Of a stretch of 64,000 nt of DNA, positions 12,857 to 23,994 are shown piece after piece. Every line of letters begins with the position of its first letter. Within the stretch, counting starts at the first letter, position 1. This DNA is from Brachionus rotundiformis. Its lineage: Eukaryota; Rotifera; Eurotatoria; Ploima; Brachionidae. The notes below the pieces were generated by a model, which saw only the letters and a list, made by a program, of their open reading frames with translations, was not told where the DNA came from and did not search any database. The stretch spans positions 868,001-932,000 of the forward strand of contig JAESIW010000065.1 in assembly GCA_016802295.1 (NCBI GenBank), given 5' to 3'. The position numbers were made by a program, and so were the translations under genes.

Positions 12857-13004
12857 TTATTTTCCAATAACCGATTTCGATGTCTAAAACACTGTTCGCA
12901 ACAAACTGAATGCCAATTTGCTCGGTTCACTTCTCAAAATTGTACTCTATTTAAACAGCTTGGTTTAAGAAATGAAATATATGACGGAACATTTTGGTAC
13001 AAAC
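12857..13004 (+). pseudogene. Duplicated fragment of the upstream LRR gene's exon 2
   Basis: About 148 bases match 10295-10442 with only about seven to eight mismatches, most of them in the first 40 bases. The copy covers the cysteine-rich LRR cap and stops inside it. Neither splice site of exon 2 nor any LRR exon follows, so it cannot encode the protein as it stands. The matching part is nearly identical over its last 110 bases, which suggests a recent partial duplication or gene conversion. A short telomere-like run (CCTAAACCCTAACCCTA) follows at about 13013-13029. Confidence 0.85.
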
Positions 13005-14612
13005 AAAATTATACCTAAACCCTAACCCTATTTTTCATTTTTATTTTTCGCAACACTAACCTTTTTTAAATTACAGAAAAACATTTATAAAAGCATTAAT
13101 TTATTTTTTTAAAATTTATAAAAACTATTTGGAATAATGACTTAAATAAGAGATTTTATATTTAATACAGTGCTGTTTTTAAGCCACAAATCATAAGTCA
13201 AGTCAAGTCAATGACTTCATTTGGGCTTGCTGAGTGAAAAAAACCAGGAAGAAAATACAAAATTATGAAAATCTAATCTGAAGTTATACCAAATCTTGAA
13301 GGAACAACTTTGTAAGGCATCATATATTAGAAGGTTTTACCTGGCATGGATATAATGTCGAATTGTTAGACAGCAAACTCAATTTTCTGCTCAGATTTAT
13401 TTCTTTAAATTATACACTTTTTCACGAACTAAAGATGAATGAAAAATAATATTTTCTCAAATATCTTAATGAAATAAACACTGCCTATTTAGACAGTGCC
13501 ACTAACTAAACAAATCTTATCTATATCGAAAATTAGATACTTAAACTAGGTTATATCCTAAAAATATCGACATAACGATAGAGAGTAGTCTAATATTGAT
13601 GAAATAAAACGATTTGATACTTTAAACTTAATTAGTGTACACCGATTTTTCGAAATAATAAATCATTAAAACTAAAATAAAAATATTTTTTGGTTATGCT
13701 AACAAGACAACACCAGGCTATCTAAAAGAATATTCTTCATTTCAAAAACCAGAAAAATCAATGCCACTATCCGTAACAAAAGCTTTGTCGTTTGGTTTAA
13801 ATTCTCTGTTCACAAAACCATTTTATTCAACAACTAACTTGGATCTTGAGATCAAATCTTAGACGGTACTCTAAATCGAACAAAAATACCAATATTAAAC
13901 ATTTTATTTATTTGATGCCTTAATTTTTTTATTTAATTTTAAACATGATTTCTTGGCAATCACATACTTATAAAGATTCAGATATTTATTTAATTTAAGT
14001 GTTCTCAAGTTAAAATAGATTATTATCTTTTTAGCTAAAAGAAAAATGTTCTCGTACATTTTCGATAAAATATAAATAAGAATTTAATTAAATTTTTTTT
14101 TATTTTTGCTTCAAAAAAAGGATGAACAATTATGGAAAATTGAGAACTTCGATAAGCTCTAATGATTTTCGACGAAAAACTAATTTCAATCACAAGAAAA
14201 ATTTATTATTTTAAATTTTGGAATATTTAAAATGACATATTGGTGCAAAAATTAATTTGTCTAGAATATATAGAAATAAATTTATTCCCAAATTTTTAAA
14301 GTAATAATGAAATTTCATTCTTTAATGTTTTTAAGTTTTATTTTTATTTAAAAGAACTTAATTAGAAGAACAAATTAAATAAATATGACATAACTCAAAC
14401 GACCTAGATAAGTTTTAAAATACATGACTCAGGTGATTGATTTTGTTAATAATTTGGAAATTCTTTAATCGGTTATTATCATAACAATATAGCTTAATTT
14501 TTAGTAATAAATTTAAAAAATTAAACAGACGCTTTCAGCACAAATCTTTAAATATACCTATGATCACCTTTTTTAATTTTATTTTAAAATTATAACAACA
14601 ACTTTATTTTCA
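13005..14612. other. Intergenic
   Basis: AT-rich spacer without recognisable genes. A GTCAAGTCAAGTCAATGAC short tandem run lies near 13197-13215. Confidence 0.4.
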
Positions 14613-15680
14613 ATGCAAATTATAAAGTTGCCTTTATTTTTTATTCAAATCAACAACTTTGTTCAATGTAGCCCTTTATTAAATCTTTTGATAAAGGATC
14701 GTAGTTATAATGTCATTCTTTCAAAATCAATAAATTCATCTCAGATACCTTTAGAAAAATTGGAAGTTTTTCTTCTTAACCATCTATTGAATAGCACTAA
14801 TTTACCAGGATCTGAAACCAATGTAAATAAAAATGAATCTGATCCTAACGGAGAAATTCTTTACATGATAGTGATAATGTTAATTTTTGCAATTATTGTT
14901 GTTTTGATTCTGGTGGCCAAAGTTAAACCAAAAAATATGAATTTAAATGAGATGGCTGACAGAGAGAAAGCAGAATATTTATTACGTAATATGCAAGAAC
15001 ATGTTGTTACTGAAAACATATTGGAACAACTTCGAGATAAGGAGTTTAGATCAAAAGCGTGGGATATTTATCGTTCAAGCTATAAAGGTAGGCGAAATTC
15101 AAGGCTTGACAGGGCTTTGGAAACAAAAGAACAAAACACCATCAAGAATATTGACCAAAGATTAGAAAATATTCAAAGATCAAAAAAAGCAATAGAAGAA
15201 AAATCATTCGACGAACTTAATTCATCGTTTAGGAGCAGTTTTTATCCAAAAGAAAAAGTTGACAAGACCAAATTAGATAAAAACAAAGTCGGCTTTCATC
15301 GAGCTTCACGGAAATTATCTCAGCCTAATAATTCCAATCAGATAAAGCTTAAAAGTTCACGTAATGCTAGTGATGAAAAAATGAGTGAAACTTTTGGTTC
15401 AAATGAAGGATGCTACTATACTTATACGGGAAGTTCAATGGAAAAAACTCCCCTAGCTTCTTTGAAAAGCCTGTTTGAAAATGAAGTTAAATGTCCTAAA
15501 ATTCCAAAGCTGCAAACACAACATGAAAAGTTGGATAATTATGTCTCTAACCAATCTTCCAAAAGATGTTTTACAGTGCTTCCAAGTATAGGTGAAACTA
15601 ATGCAAAAGTTGATTCAAAAAATATTTCGTTTAATTGCCGAAATAACATAGTTATTAATAATGATGATCCAAAGTTTTGA
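14613..15680 (+). CDS. Single-pass membrane protein, unrecognised
   Basis: One uninterrupted 355-codon frame. The N-terminus (residues 1-20) is hydrophobic and could be a signal peptide. The predicted ecto-domain of about 60 residues has three N-glycosylation sequons (N41, N60, N74). One strong membrane helix spans about 82-102 (ILYMIVIMLIFAIIVVLILV), followed by KVKPKN as a positive-inside stop-transfer. The intracellular part opens with a charged predicted helix (MADREKAEYLLRNMQEHVV) and then becomes Ser/Lys/Asn-rich and disordered to the end. I do not recognise the family. Topology resembles small accessory subunits such as KCNE, but the KCNE signature is not present. Coding composition, a convincing helix and clean topology argue that the gene is real. 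Confidence 0.65.
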   Translation: MQIIKLPLFFIQINNFVQCSPLLNLLIKDRSYNVILSKSINSSQIPLEKLEVFLLNHLLNSTNLPGSETNVNKNESDPNGEILYMIVIMLIFAIIVVLILVAKVKPKNMNLNEMADREKAEYLLRNMQEHVVTENILEQLRDKEFRSKAWDIYRSSYKGRRNSRLDRALETKEQNTIKNIDQRLENIQRSKKAIEEKSFDELNSSFRSSFYPKEKVDKTKLDKNKVGFHRASRKLSQPNNSNQIKLKSSRNASDEKMSETFGSNEGCYYTYTGSSMEKTPLASLKSLFENEVKCPKIPKLQTQHEKLDNYVSNQSSKRCFTVLPSIGETNAKVDSKNISFNCRNNIVINNDDPKF

Positions 15681-16060
15681 TTATTAATTAAAATCATTTA
15701 TATATATATATTTATTTTTTTAATTTTATAATAAATTTCAAATAAAATTAAAAATTATTTTTTTTTCAAACTAAAGAATATAAGAACACTTAATTCTCTA
15801 ACTTTCAAGGTTTCTAAAATTAAATTTTCAATAAAAAAATTTAATTCTGTTTTCATTAATTTTTTTTCATTTCGAACAAATTTAAGTAAACAGTGAAACA
15901 AATGTATAGTTTTTTTTGCTAAAATATAAAGCTAAATGACTATTTAGAAAATTCAAGAAAATTAATTATAAAAAATTACTTATAATAAAAGCAGAAATAT
16001 AAAAATATCTTGTTTGGAAAATTAAAATATTATTTGGAGCAATTTTAACCTGATTTTAAA
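15681..16060. other. Intergenic, short spacer before TXNL4A
   Basis: About 380 bp of AT-rich DNA between two same-strand genes. It holds the 3' UTR of the first and the promoter of the second. Nothing else is visible. Confidence 0.5.
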
Positions 16061-16489
16061 ATGTCGTATATGTTACCTCATTTGTATAATGGCTGGCAAG
16101 TTGACCAAGCCATTTTATCTGAAGAAGATAAAGTAGTGATTATAAGATTTGGTCACGATTGGGATCCAACTTGCATGAAAATGGATGAAGTTTTGTATAA
16201 AGTTGCCGAAAAGATAAAAAATTTTGCTGTAATTTACTTAGTAGATATATCAGAAGTGCCCGATTTCAATAAAATGTATGAACTGTACGATCCATGTACA
16301 GTGATGTTTTTTTATCGTAATAAGCATATTATGATTGATTTAGGAACTGGTAACAATAACAAAATCAATTGGGCCCTCGACAACACTCAGGAATTTATTG
16401 ATATTGTTGAAACAGTTTACCGAGGGGCTCGGAAAGGACGAGGTTTGGTCATTTCACCAAAAGACTATTCAACTAAATATCGTTATTAA
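16061..16489 (+). CDS. TXNL4A: U5 snRNP 15-kDa thioredoxin-like protein
   Basis: A 142-residue single-exon ORF of exactly the family length. It is nearly colinear with Dim1/TXNL4A throughout: MSYMLPHLYNGWQVDQAIL at the start, VVIIRFGHDWDPTCMKMDEV in the thioredoxin fold, FFYRNKHIMIDLGTGNNNKI in the centre and YRGARKGRGLVISPKDYS at the end. The thioredoxin-fold protein sits in the U5 snRNP and U4/U6.U5 tri-snRNP and is needed for pre-mRNA splicing. The CxxC redox motif is absent, as in the family. An AATAAA lies at 16549-16554. It is encoded about 10 kb from the U5 snRNA gene, which is probably coincidental. Confidence 0.98.
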   Translation: MSYMLPHLYNGWQVDQAILSEEDKVVIIRFGHDWDPTCMKMDEVLYKVAEKIKNFAVIYLVDISEVPDFNKMYELYDPCTVMFFYRNKHIMIDLGTGNNNKINWALDNTQEFIDIVETVYRGARKGRGLVISPKDYSTKYRY

Positions 16490-17489
16490 TTATCTATATG
16501 TATTAATTCTAATTTTCTTTTTTTATTAAATTTAGATTTCATTTTGTTAATAAATTTATGTTATTTTAATTTTTTAATTCAAATTAATTCTAATTAACTA
16601 GCTGTCCTTTTCATTGTTTAAATGAAAAAAAAGATAAAATTAGTTATCAAATAATTATTTTGTTACCGGGTGAACCATGATTTGTTTTTGGGTCCTATAA
16701 TTAGTTATGGGGACTCTTATAGTTATTTCTTTATTTAATAAGTAACTAAGTATCAAATTGATTTATATAAATATTTTACCAATTTGTAACTAGTTAGAAG
16801 AGATAATAATTGTATAAATTGACTGAATCTACATATTAACTCCTACTTTTCTCTTGGTTAATAAAAAGATTACTTAAAATTATTTTCTTTAATTATGACT
16901 AGAAGAGTACTACGATCACGACCTTTAAAGACAAGTTAGAGGTCCGTCAACATATTTAATACCTGTTAATTTATTATAAAAACTATGTTTTAAAACTAAT
17001 AATGATTATCTAAAATCACCAAAAAAAATGAAGGGAAACAGTCATAGCTATGGACAATTGTATTCCAAATGAGACTTTATTAAAGGTTAATTAAAATTAT
17101 TCCTTTTCTTAGTTGAATCAAAAAAGTTTTCTACATGTTAATGCATAATTTATTTTATCTACTCAAAATACGAATTCTTTATTTAATTAACTGATATCCT
17201 AAGATATCCTAAATAAACCAGATTCTGTTGAAAACTTTTATTTAAAAAATAGTTAAATTTAATTTTTTTAATTTACTTAATTGACATCAATTTAAAACCT
17301 AATGATGAATCAAATCAATTATCAAGTTTTAATATCTTTTTTGTTTAAAGAAAATTTACGTAATAAATAAATAGATAAACCTTTAATTAAATATTAAAAT
17401 TAAATATCTTTTTTTTATAATTATTTTGAAAGATAAGCAAATTAGCTAAAAATATTTGATATCTAAAAAAAATAAAATTCAATTCAAAA
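16490..17489. other. Intergenic, TXNL4A to exchanger gene
   Basis: One kilobase of AT-rich DNA with no ORF or structured RNA that I can support. Confidence 0.5.
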
Positions 17490-20284
17490 ATGGACAATGA
17501 TCAAATGATACTAGAAGAAGAAACAAGACGAAAAACCCGTGAACACATAGTAGCATCGTTGGACTTACTTTTGTTTATATTTCTTCTCATCCTGGTCGTG
17601 CTGACTATTTGGTTTTTAAAGTATAAAAAATTTAAATATATTCATGAAACTGGACTCGCAATATTTTATGGTTAATTTACTGGCTCACTTATAAATAATT
17701 TAAATTAAAAATCTGTTTCTAAAGGCACGATCTTTGGTGCTATAATCCACTATGGCCTAAAAAACAAACAAATTCGGTCAATTTTTTTCACGCCAGATAA
17801 TTTAACTCTGAATAGCCTTGACGAGCTACCAGAGTACGTTTACATGACTTTCCCAAATCAGACTCAGTCATTTATCTACCAATATAAGCAACCAAATTTG
17901 GATGATTCAAAAATGGTTTCTCGCGATTTGGAAGAAAAGATAACTTTTGACCCTGAAACATTCTTCAATATTCTGCTACCTCCTATCATATTTCAAGCAG
18001 GATATTCCATGAAGAGAGTAGCTTTTAAAAATTGAAACTTTTAAACCATTTATCTCCTTTATTTAGAAACAATTTTTCAAAAACTTTGGTGCAATTTTAA
18101 TGTTTGCTCTAATTGGCACTACAATATCAAGCTTTGTAATTGGGTATATACTTTTTGATTCTTTGAAAAAATTTTTATTGTTCGATTACAAAGTGGTTTG
18201 ATGTACTGGATAGTATCTTGGCAAAAGTCTTTAAAATACATGAAATTTCTAGATTGTCTTTTGTTTGGGTCAATTATATCCGCTACCGACCCTGTTACTA
18301 CTCTGGCTATTTTCAGTGAACAAAATTTGGATTTGAGCCTCTATTCGTTGATATTTGGTGAAAGTGTACTAAACGACGCTGTTTCCCTAATTCTTGTTCA
18401 GTAATTAAGATAAAAAAAAATTAAATCTAATTAAAATTTATATTTCAAAAAGACAGATTGAAAAATTTTCTGGCGGCTTTCAAGCAGGCCAAATTTTCCA
18501 GGCAATAGCTAGTTTTTTTGGAATTTTCCTAGGATCTATTTTGATAGGAAGCTTGGTTGGATGTTTGAATGCAATATTAACAAAATTTACTAAAATAAAA
18601 CAGCATCCAAGTCTAGAAACAGCTCTTTTTATGCTGTTATCATATTCAGCTTTCTATGCATCAGAGGCTATTGAATTTTCTGGAATAGTTACCATGCTAA
18701 TAGCTGGTATTTTTCAAGCTCACTACACTTTCAATAACCTAAGCGAAGAGTCCCAAAATCAAACTAGACAAGTAAAAAATTCTCAAATGAAAATTTATTA
18801 ACACGTTTATTATCTAGATTTTCCATTTGATTAGTTTTTTAAGTGAAAATTTTATTTTTATCTATATCGGTATATCGATGTTCACTTTTCGGAATCATCA
18901 ATGGGAATCAGGCTTTATTTTACCAAGTTTAATCGTCATTTTAATTGGTAGAGCCGTGAATGTTTATCCATTATCTTTTCTAATCAATTTGACTCGGTCC
19001 AGCGTCAAGAAAATAAAATTCAAGAATCAAAATTTAATGTTTTTTTCTGGACTAAGAGGCGCTTTAGCTTTTGGTCTGGCAATAAGAAACACTTCTACAT
19101 CGTCCAGACAGTTAATTTTGACCTCTACTTCAGTAATTGTGATAATTACGGTTGTTCTATTCGGTGGAATGACAAAAAAAGTTATTGAATTACTTAAAAT
19201 CGAGTAAGTTCATTTATTTTCTCATAACTTATAATTATATTACTTTATATTAATTAAGAACAGCAGATATTTCAATTGGTTATACTGATATAGACAAAAA
19301 AAATCAAAAAAAAGGAAAATTAAAATCATTTCTAAGCAAATTTGTTATCTTTAAACTTTTGCGTAGTATGGATAAAAAATTTGTAAAACCATTACTGACC
19401 AATTTTCGTCCCACCCTGATAGATAACTTACCAAACAAATTTCTTCCAATAGCAAAAATATTGACTACTAGGGAACAAATTGAAGTATTTATGTCAATCT
19501 TTGAAAAATAGATTAATTAAAATTTATTTTTTAGGTAACGAATGATTCCAATGAACATAACTCTTTAATTAATGATTTTTCTATTCAACTTGAAGATGGA
19601 ATTGTAAGTAAATAAGTTAATATGCACCACTTTATAGTGCCATTAAAGCGATATAAATTAGAAAAAGGATTTATAGTTATTAGATTAAATTTTGGGCCCC
19701 TTTATTACTTTAATACTGAGATAAGGATCAATTTGAGTTAATGAAATGTAATACTCATTCAAAATAATATGAAAAAAAACTAAATTAAAAGAGTTTAGTT
19801 TATTTTATTTCGGTGATTTATTCGAAAATTGTATTCTTATATTTTTTTAATGTTTAACTTGTTTAACTTTTTTCCATTTTATTAATATTAGACAAATTTG
19901 TAATTGAATATTTCCAAATTGGACTAAAATGAATCAATTTTTTTAATCATACATACTTAAGCTTATCGAAAAAAGCACTGATTAATTTTAAAACAAATTT
20001 AGTTGATTTTTAATATAGAAAATTCAAATTTAATAATTTTATAAATTATTTTGAATAGTAAAAATTTTAAGCATTATTTTTAAAATAAATTTGTACTTTT
20101 ACAAAAAAAAACAGAATGTTATCTAATTTACCAATTTTGGGCTTTCATTAGAAACACTTTATGTTTATCGCTAATATAAATTCAATACATTAATGAATAT
20201 TTTTATCTTAAGAACGAAAATCTTGAGACTCAAAAAGAAAATAATGAGTTACAAATGGTTGGTGTTATCGAACAAATCAATTGA
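17490..20284 (+). CDS. SLC9A6/7/9-like: Organellar-type Na+/H+ exchanger (SLC9A6/7/9 group)
   Basis: Nine exons (17490-17670, 17725-18017, 18067-18143, 18194-18400, 18453-18771, 18818-19203, 19259-19484, 19535-19603, 20213-20284) join in frame to about 609 residues. The membrane domain is well conserved: FFNILLPPIIFQAGYSMKR, the ion-site stretch SATDPVTTLAIFSE, LIFGESVLNDAVSLIL, FSGIVTMLIAGIF and the C-terminal transport helix FFSGLRGALAFGLAIRN. Eleven to twelve hydrophobic segments are followed by a cytosolic tail of about 120 residues. The endosomal/Golgi NHE subfamily exchanges Na+ or K+ for protons to set luminal pH. Assignment to this subfamily rather than plasma-membrane NHEs rests on the helix motifs and short tail. 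The last intron, about 610 nt, is much longer than the others and the final 23 codons depend on it. Confidence 0.92.
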
Positions 20285-20779
20285 TTTAAAAGCGTAGAAG
20301 ACAAATCTACAAATTTATTAAAAATAATAAGGAATTAATTTATTTTGGTTTTAATTGCTTTTAGAATAAAATAAAATAACAAAATTTCTAATTAAAAATT
20401 TTAGATTTTTTTAAACTTGATTTTCTAAATTTTCAAATTTATTGAATAATGTAATAAAAAATTTTTAAATTTTATTCCTTCTTACAATCAAAATAAGCTA
20501 AAAAACAAAAATTTATTTTTATTAACTTTTATTGATTACTATTAATTTTTTTTGATAAAACTCAATTTTACTTGATTTATTTATAAAAATATTAAATGGA
20601 AGATAAAAGAACTAAGCTCAAGCCTTTTAAAATTTTATTTTTCAGAATAAGACTTAAGACTTTATTAATTATATACTTTAAATTTCAGTAATTTTTTTTT
20701 TAAATTTCAAGTAATTTATATCTGATTAATACAAAAATATTTTTAACCTAAATGAAAAATAAAAAATTACCTCTTAAAA
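20285..20779. other. Intergenic, 3' flank of the exchanger gene
   Basis: About 500 bp of very AT-rich DNA ending where the retrotransposon remnant begins. Nothing coding. Confidence 0.5.
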
Positions 20780-22650
20780 ATTCTTTATTAAACTTGGTGC
20801 AGAAAGTTTGTTGGTGGGATGCATGGACAGACCACCTAGAAGTAATAGTTTTGTCACTGTGTGTGTGAATAATTCATTAAAAGAAGCAAGGAAAATGATA
20901 GAGAATAAAATATATGATGCGGTGGTTGTCTGTGGAGATTTCAATTTTCCAGAAATCAGCTGGACAAGTGATGGCGGCAATGCCAGTGGAGAAAATGAGA
21001 TGCGGTTCTTGAAAGGCTTAGATGAATGGTATATGATTCAGTGTGTGGATTTTTCAACTCAAGTTTACTTGATCTACTGTTAACGAGTGACCCTGAAAGA
21101 GTTCTGGAAGTGAGGGGTTTGTCACCACTTCGTGAAACGGAGAAGGCTCATGTGTTGTTAAAGTGGAAATTTGCTATGAAAGATGTGAGTACAAGATTTA
21201 CGGGAAAAAAGAATAAAAATATAAGAAAAGCTGATTTTGACCAAATCAACACTGGTATGGGGTCAGTGGACTTAAAAAAAGAATTGGTTGAACGAAGTGT
21301 TAATGAATGTTATGCAAGTTTTCTGAATGAGTATCTGCGACTTTATGAAAAACACTACCGGAGAAAAGAGAAAATTTGAGAAAGAGCGAAAAATGGATGA
21401 ACTACGAGGTTAATAGAGTGATAGAACTAAAACATCGAGCTTGGTATAAATGAAGGCATGTAATAAAAGTTCATTTGAAAAAAGTAAATATGATTATGGA
21501 AAACCATGTAGAGAGTTAAAACAAAAATTAAGAAAACCGCATCAACTACTTCTACATAAACTACGTGGTTATTGGCAAGGTGAGAAAATAGTAAGGTGGC
21601 TCGAAGATTTTTTAACTAAGAGAACTCAGCGAGTTGTCCTTGGTGATGGAGTGTCTAGATGGTCAGACGTACTGAGTGGAGTTCCGCAAGGGTCTGTACC
21701 TGGATCCCTGCTATTTGTTGCGTACATAAATGACCTACGTGACTGCGTTTCAAATAGAATGGAATTGTATGCAGATACTTGGCATAGTTAATAATGTTTA
21801 TGAGCGAGCGATGGTATAGAAAGATCTGGATGCAGTATGTCGTCTGATAGAGGTCTGTGTGCTGAAAAATGTAAAGTAATGAATTTCGGCAGACTAAATA
21901 AAAGGCATAAATATACACAAAAAAGCAACAGGAATGTTATACTTTCTACCACAGAGTGTGATCTTGGAGTGATGTTTTCATTAGATTTAGAGTGGACCAG
22001 CCAAGTGAAAAGTGCTTGTGCGAAAGCGAAAGACTGTGGGTAAGATTGTGGTAAGATTGTGGGTAAGATTTGATCCATGGTGAGACCAAACCTAGACTAC
22101 GCAGTGCAGGTTTGGAATCCAAGTATGAAAATGGACGTGAATGCGTTGGAAAAAGTGCAAGAGAGGGCAACAAAAATACGTTTGTTTGTAAGAAACATGC
22201 CGTATGAAATGAGGCTGACAAAACTAGTACTGACAAAGCTTAGTGAAAGAAGGGTGAGAGGGGACTTGATTGAAATGTACAAATTATTTAATGGAATAGA
22301 AAAGGTAAGCTTGGTAAAAAATCTAGTGAACAAATCAGAAAACAAGGGACCAGCCGGGGGATTAAGAGGAAATAGCATTAGAGTCCAGAGAGAAAGTTTC
22401 CCAGCTCAAATAAGAAACGATTTTGCGGCTGCAGTAAGTGCCAGACATGTATTTTTCCTAAACAGAGTAGTTCCGCATTGGAATAAGTTGCCAGAAAATG
22501 TGGTGAAATCCAAGTCAACCGCTAATTTTTAAAAAAGCTTTAGATAAGTTCAATGGAACGGGTGCTACAGCTCTACACGGCCAATTAGCGGTGATGGGCT
22601 TAGATAATCTACATGTTAGGTGTCGCAGCAAGAACTACTACTACTGCTAA
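20780..22650 (+). mobile_element. Decayed CR1/Jockey-like non-LTR retrotransposon, 5'-truncated
   Basis: The element reads forward in broken frames. First comes the end of an apurinic-type endonuclease (VVVCGDFNFPEISW near 20924), with a frame break near 21060. A linker region follows, then only the distal part of reverse transcriptase (DVLSGVPQGSVPGSLLF near 21669-21719 and YADT where YADD is expected). Last is the C-terminal domain (MVRPNLDYAVQVWNPSMK ... VQERATK). Most of the RT core (motifs before the GVPQG block) is deleted, and several stops are present, so the copy is dead. GC content is visibly higher than the flanks. The 3' end is marked by an ACTACTACTACTGC run near 22634-22648. A GTGGGTAAGATT unit is repeated imperfectly three times near 22036-22071. 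Confidence 0.9.
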
Positions 22651-23052
22651 AAGTTTTATTTGAACTATTTTTGGTTAACAAATAATTTTTGGACTGGACA
22701 TTCAGCGGAAAATGAAACCAAGAAAAGTTTCTAATGATTCATCTTTGAGTTTATAGCCTAACTTATGAATAAACTTATGAATGTGCCAATTCGGAAAGAT
22801 ATTAACAGCTTAGGCAATAGAATAAAAAACAATACCGAACAGTGGAATGATGAATTAACAAACGAGAAACAAGGCTTTATTGAAAATGTTAAGAAGGGTT
22901 GAGATTAACCATCATGACCAGACGGTGAGAGACATCCATGAAATTTAAGCTTAATCTTTAAAAAATAAGTAGAAATAAATTAATTTCAATTTATTTTATT
23001 GATAAAAAAATGAAATATCTATATTAAAGTAAAATAACTACTAAAATAACTT
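22651..23052. other. Intergenic with a short unexplained frame
   Basis: Slightly GC-richer DNA next to the LINE. A plus-strand frame at 22764-22901 reads about 45 residues (MNKLMNVPIRKDINSLGNR ...) with no recognised homology. It could be an extra piece of mobile element or an exon remnant. Confidence 0.3.
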
Positions 23053-23442
23053 TTAATTGATTTGATTAATCTCGATAAAATGCTGTTTTAAATTGTTCGA
23101 ATCAGTCGCATTCATTAATGACTCATTAGGGACTTGTAAAATCAAAATGTTTTCATTTAAATTTGTTTTAGAGTCAAAATTTTCAATATTTGAAATATCT
23201 GATAAAATATAATTATTTTGTTTAAACTGATTTTGACTATCTAAAATTTCTGACATGCCGTTTATTTGGCCTTTTGATTTCACAACAGTATCAATTTCGG
23301 ACTGATCTATTCTAATATTCGAAATTAAGATCACATTATCAACTGGATCGATTTCTAAAAGATAAATACTGTCCGAATCAACACATTCACTGATAGTCTT
23401 TAGGCTGTTCGATTTCGGAATTTTCGAGTTCATTTTTAGCAA
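23053..23442 (-). CDS. Hypothetical protein, 129 residues
   Basis: A single frame of 129 codons on the minus strand, Ser/Asp/Asn/Ile-rich and acidic, with no signal peptide, membrane segment or recognisable motif. A second in-frame methionine lies three codons in. The segment DSIYLLEIDPVDNVILISN could form strands. It reads like a short lineage-specific protein or one exon of a larger gene. The codon mixture is less extreme than in random AT-rich frames here, which is the main support. Confidence 0.35.
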   Translation of the reverse strand: MLKMNSKIPKSNSLKTISECVDSDSIYLLEIDPVDNVILISNIRIDQSEIDTVVKSKGQINGMSEILDSQNQFKQNNYILSDISNIENFDSKTNLNENILILQVPNESLMNATDSNNLKQHFIEINQIN

Positions 23443-23994
23443 TAAGAATGCTAATAAAATCGATAAATATTAAAATCTTGCGTAATATATAAATAAAATA
23501 AAATTTATTTTAAACTATGCTCAGCTAAATTTTTCAAATATTATATTAAACATGCAGTATCAGCATAACAATTTTTAATTAAGCATTTGAAATTCAAAAA
23601 TTTTATTCAAATAATTGTTTGTTAAATTTTTTTTTAAATTGTTTTTTTTTTTTAAAACCTATCAAATTAAAGTTTATAGTTGACGAAAAAATTTATGTTA
23701 TAACAATTTTTTTTAATTTAAGCATATTTTAAAAACTAGTTAAATTTTAAGGCTTTTTTAAATCCTATTAGCTAATAATTTACATAAACCAATCTTTTTA
23801 GTTTTATGTTATAATTAGAAAAATATTATTTTATTTTAGTCATACAATGAATACTCAAACAAATTTTAAAATTATGAAAAAAAATTAATATTTATTGAAA
23901 AAATTCAATTATTTAAATCCTAAAAAATCACAAACTGATTCAACTTAAATTTTTAAGTACAAAATGGAAAATACCAAAATCGATTTAATAAAAA
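23443..23994. other. Intergenic
   Basis: Very AT-rich spacer of about 550 bp upstream of the orphan ORF and downstream of NEDD1. No features seen. Confidence 0.5.

Noticed and set aside
13013..13029. Telomere-like CCCTAA run as a real interstitial telomere
   Set aside because: Too short and imperfect; telomeric origin cannot be claimed, and the telomere repeat of this organism is unknown.
14613..15680. KCNE-type potassium channel subunit
   Set aside because: Topology is similar, but the KCNE juxtamembrane signature is not present and the tail is far longer.
22026..22071. TGTGGG-containing tandem units as rotifer telomere repeats
   Set aside because: The units lie inside the LINE and include extra TAAGATT bases, so local slippage explains them better.
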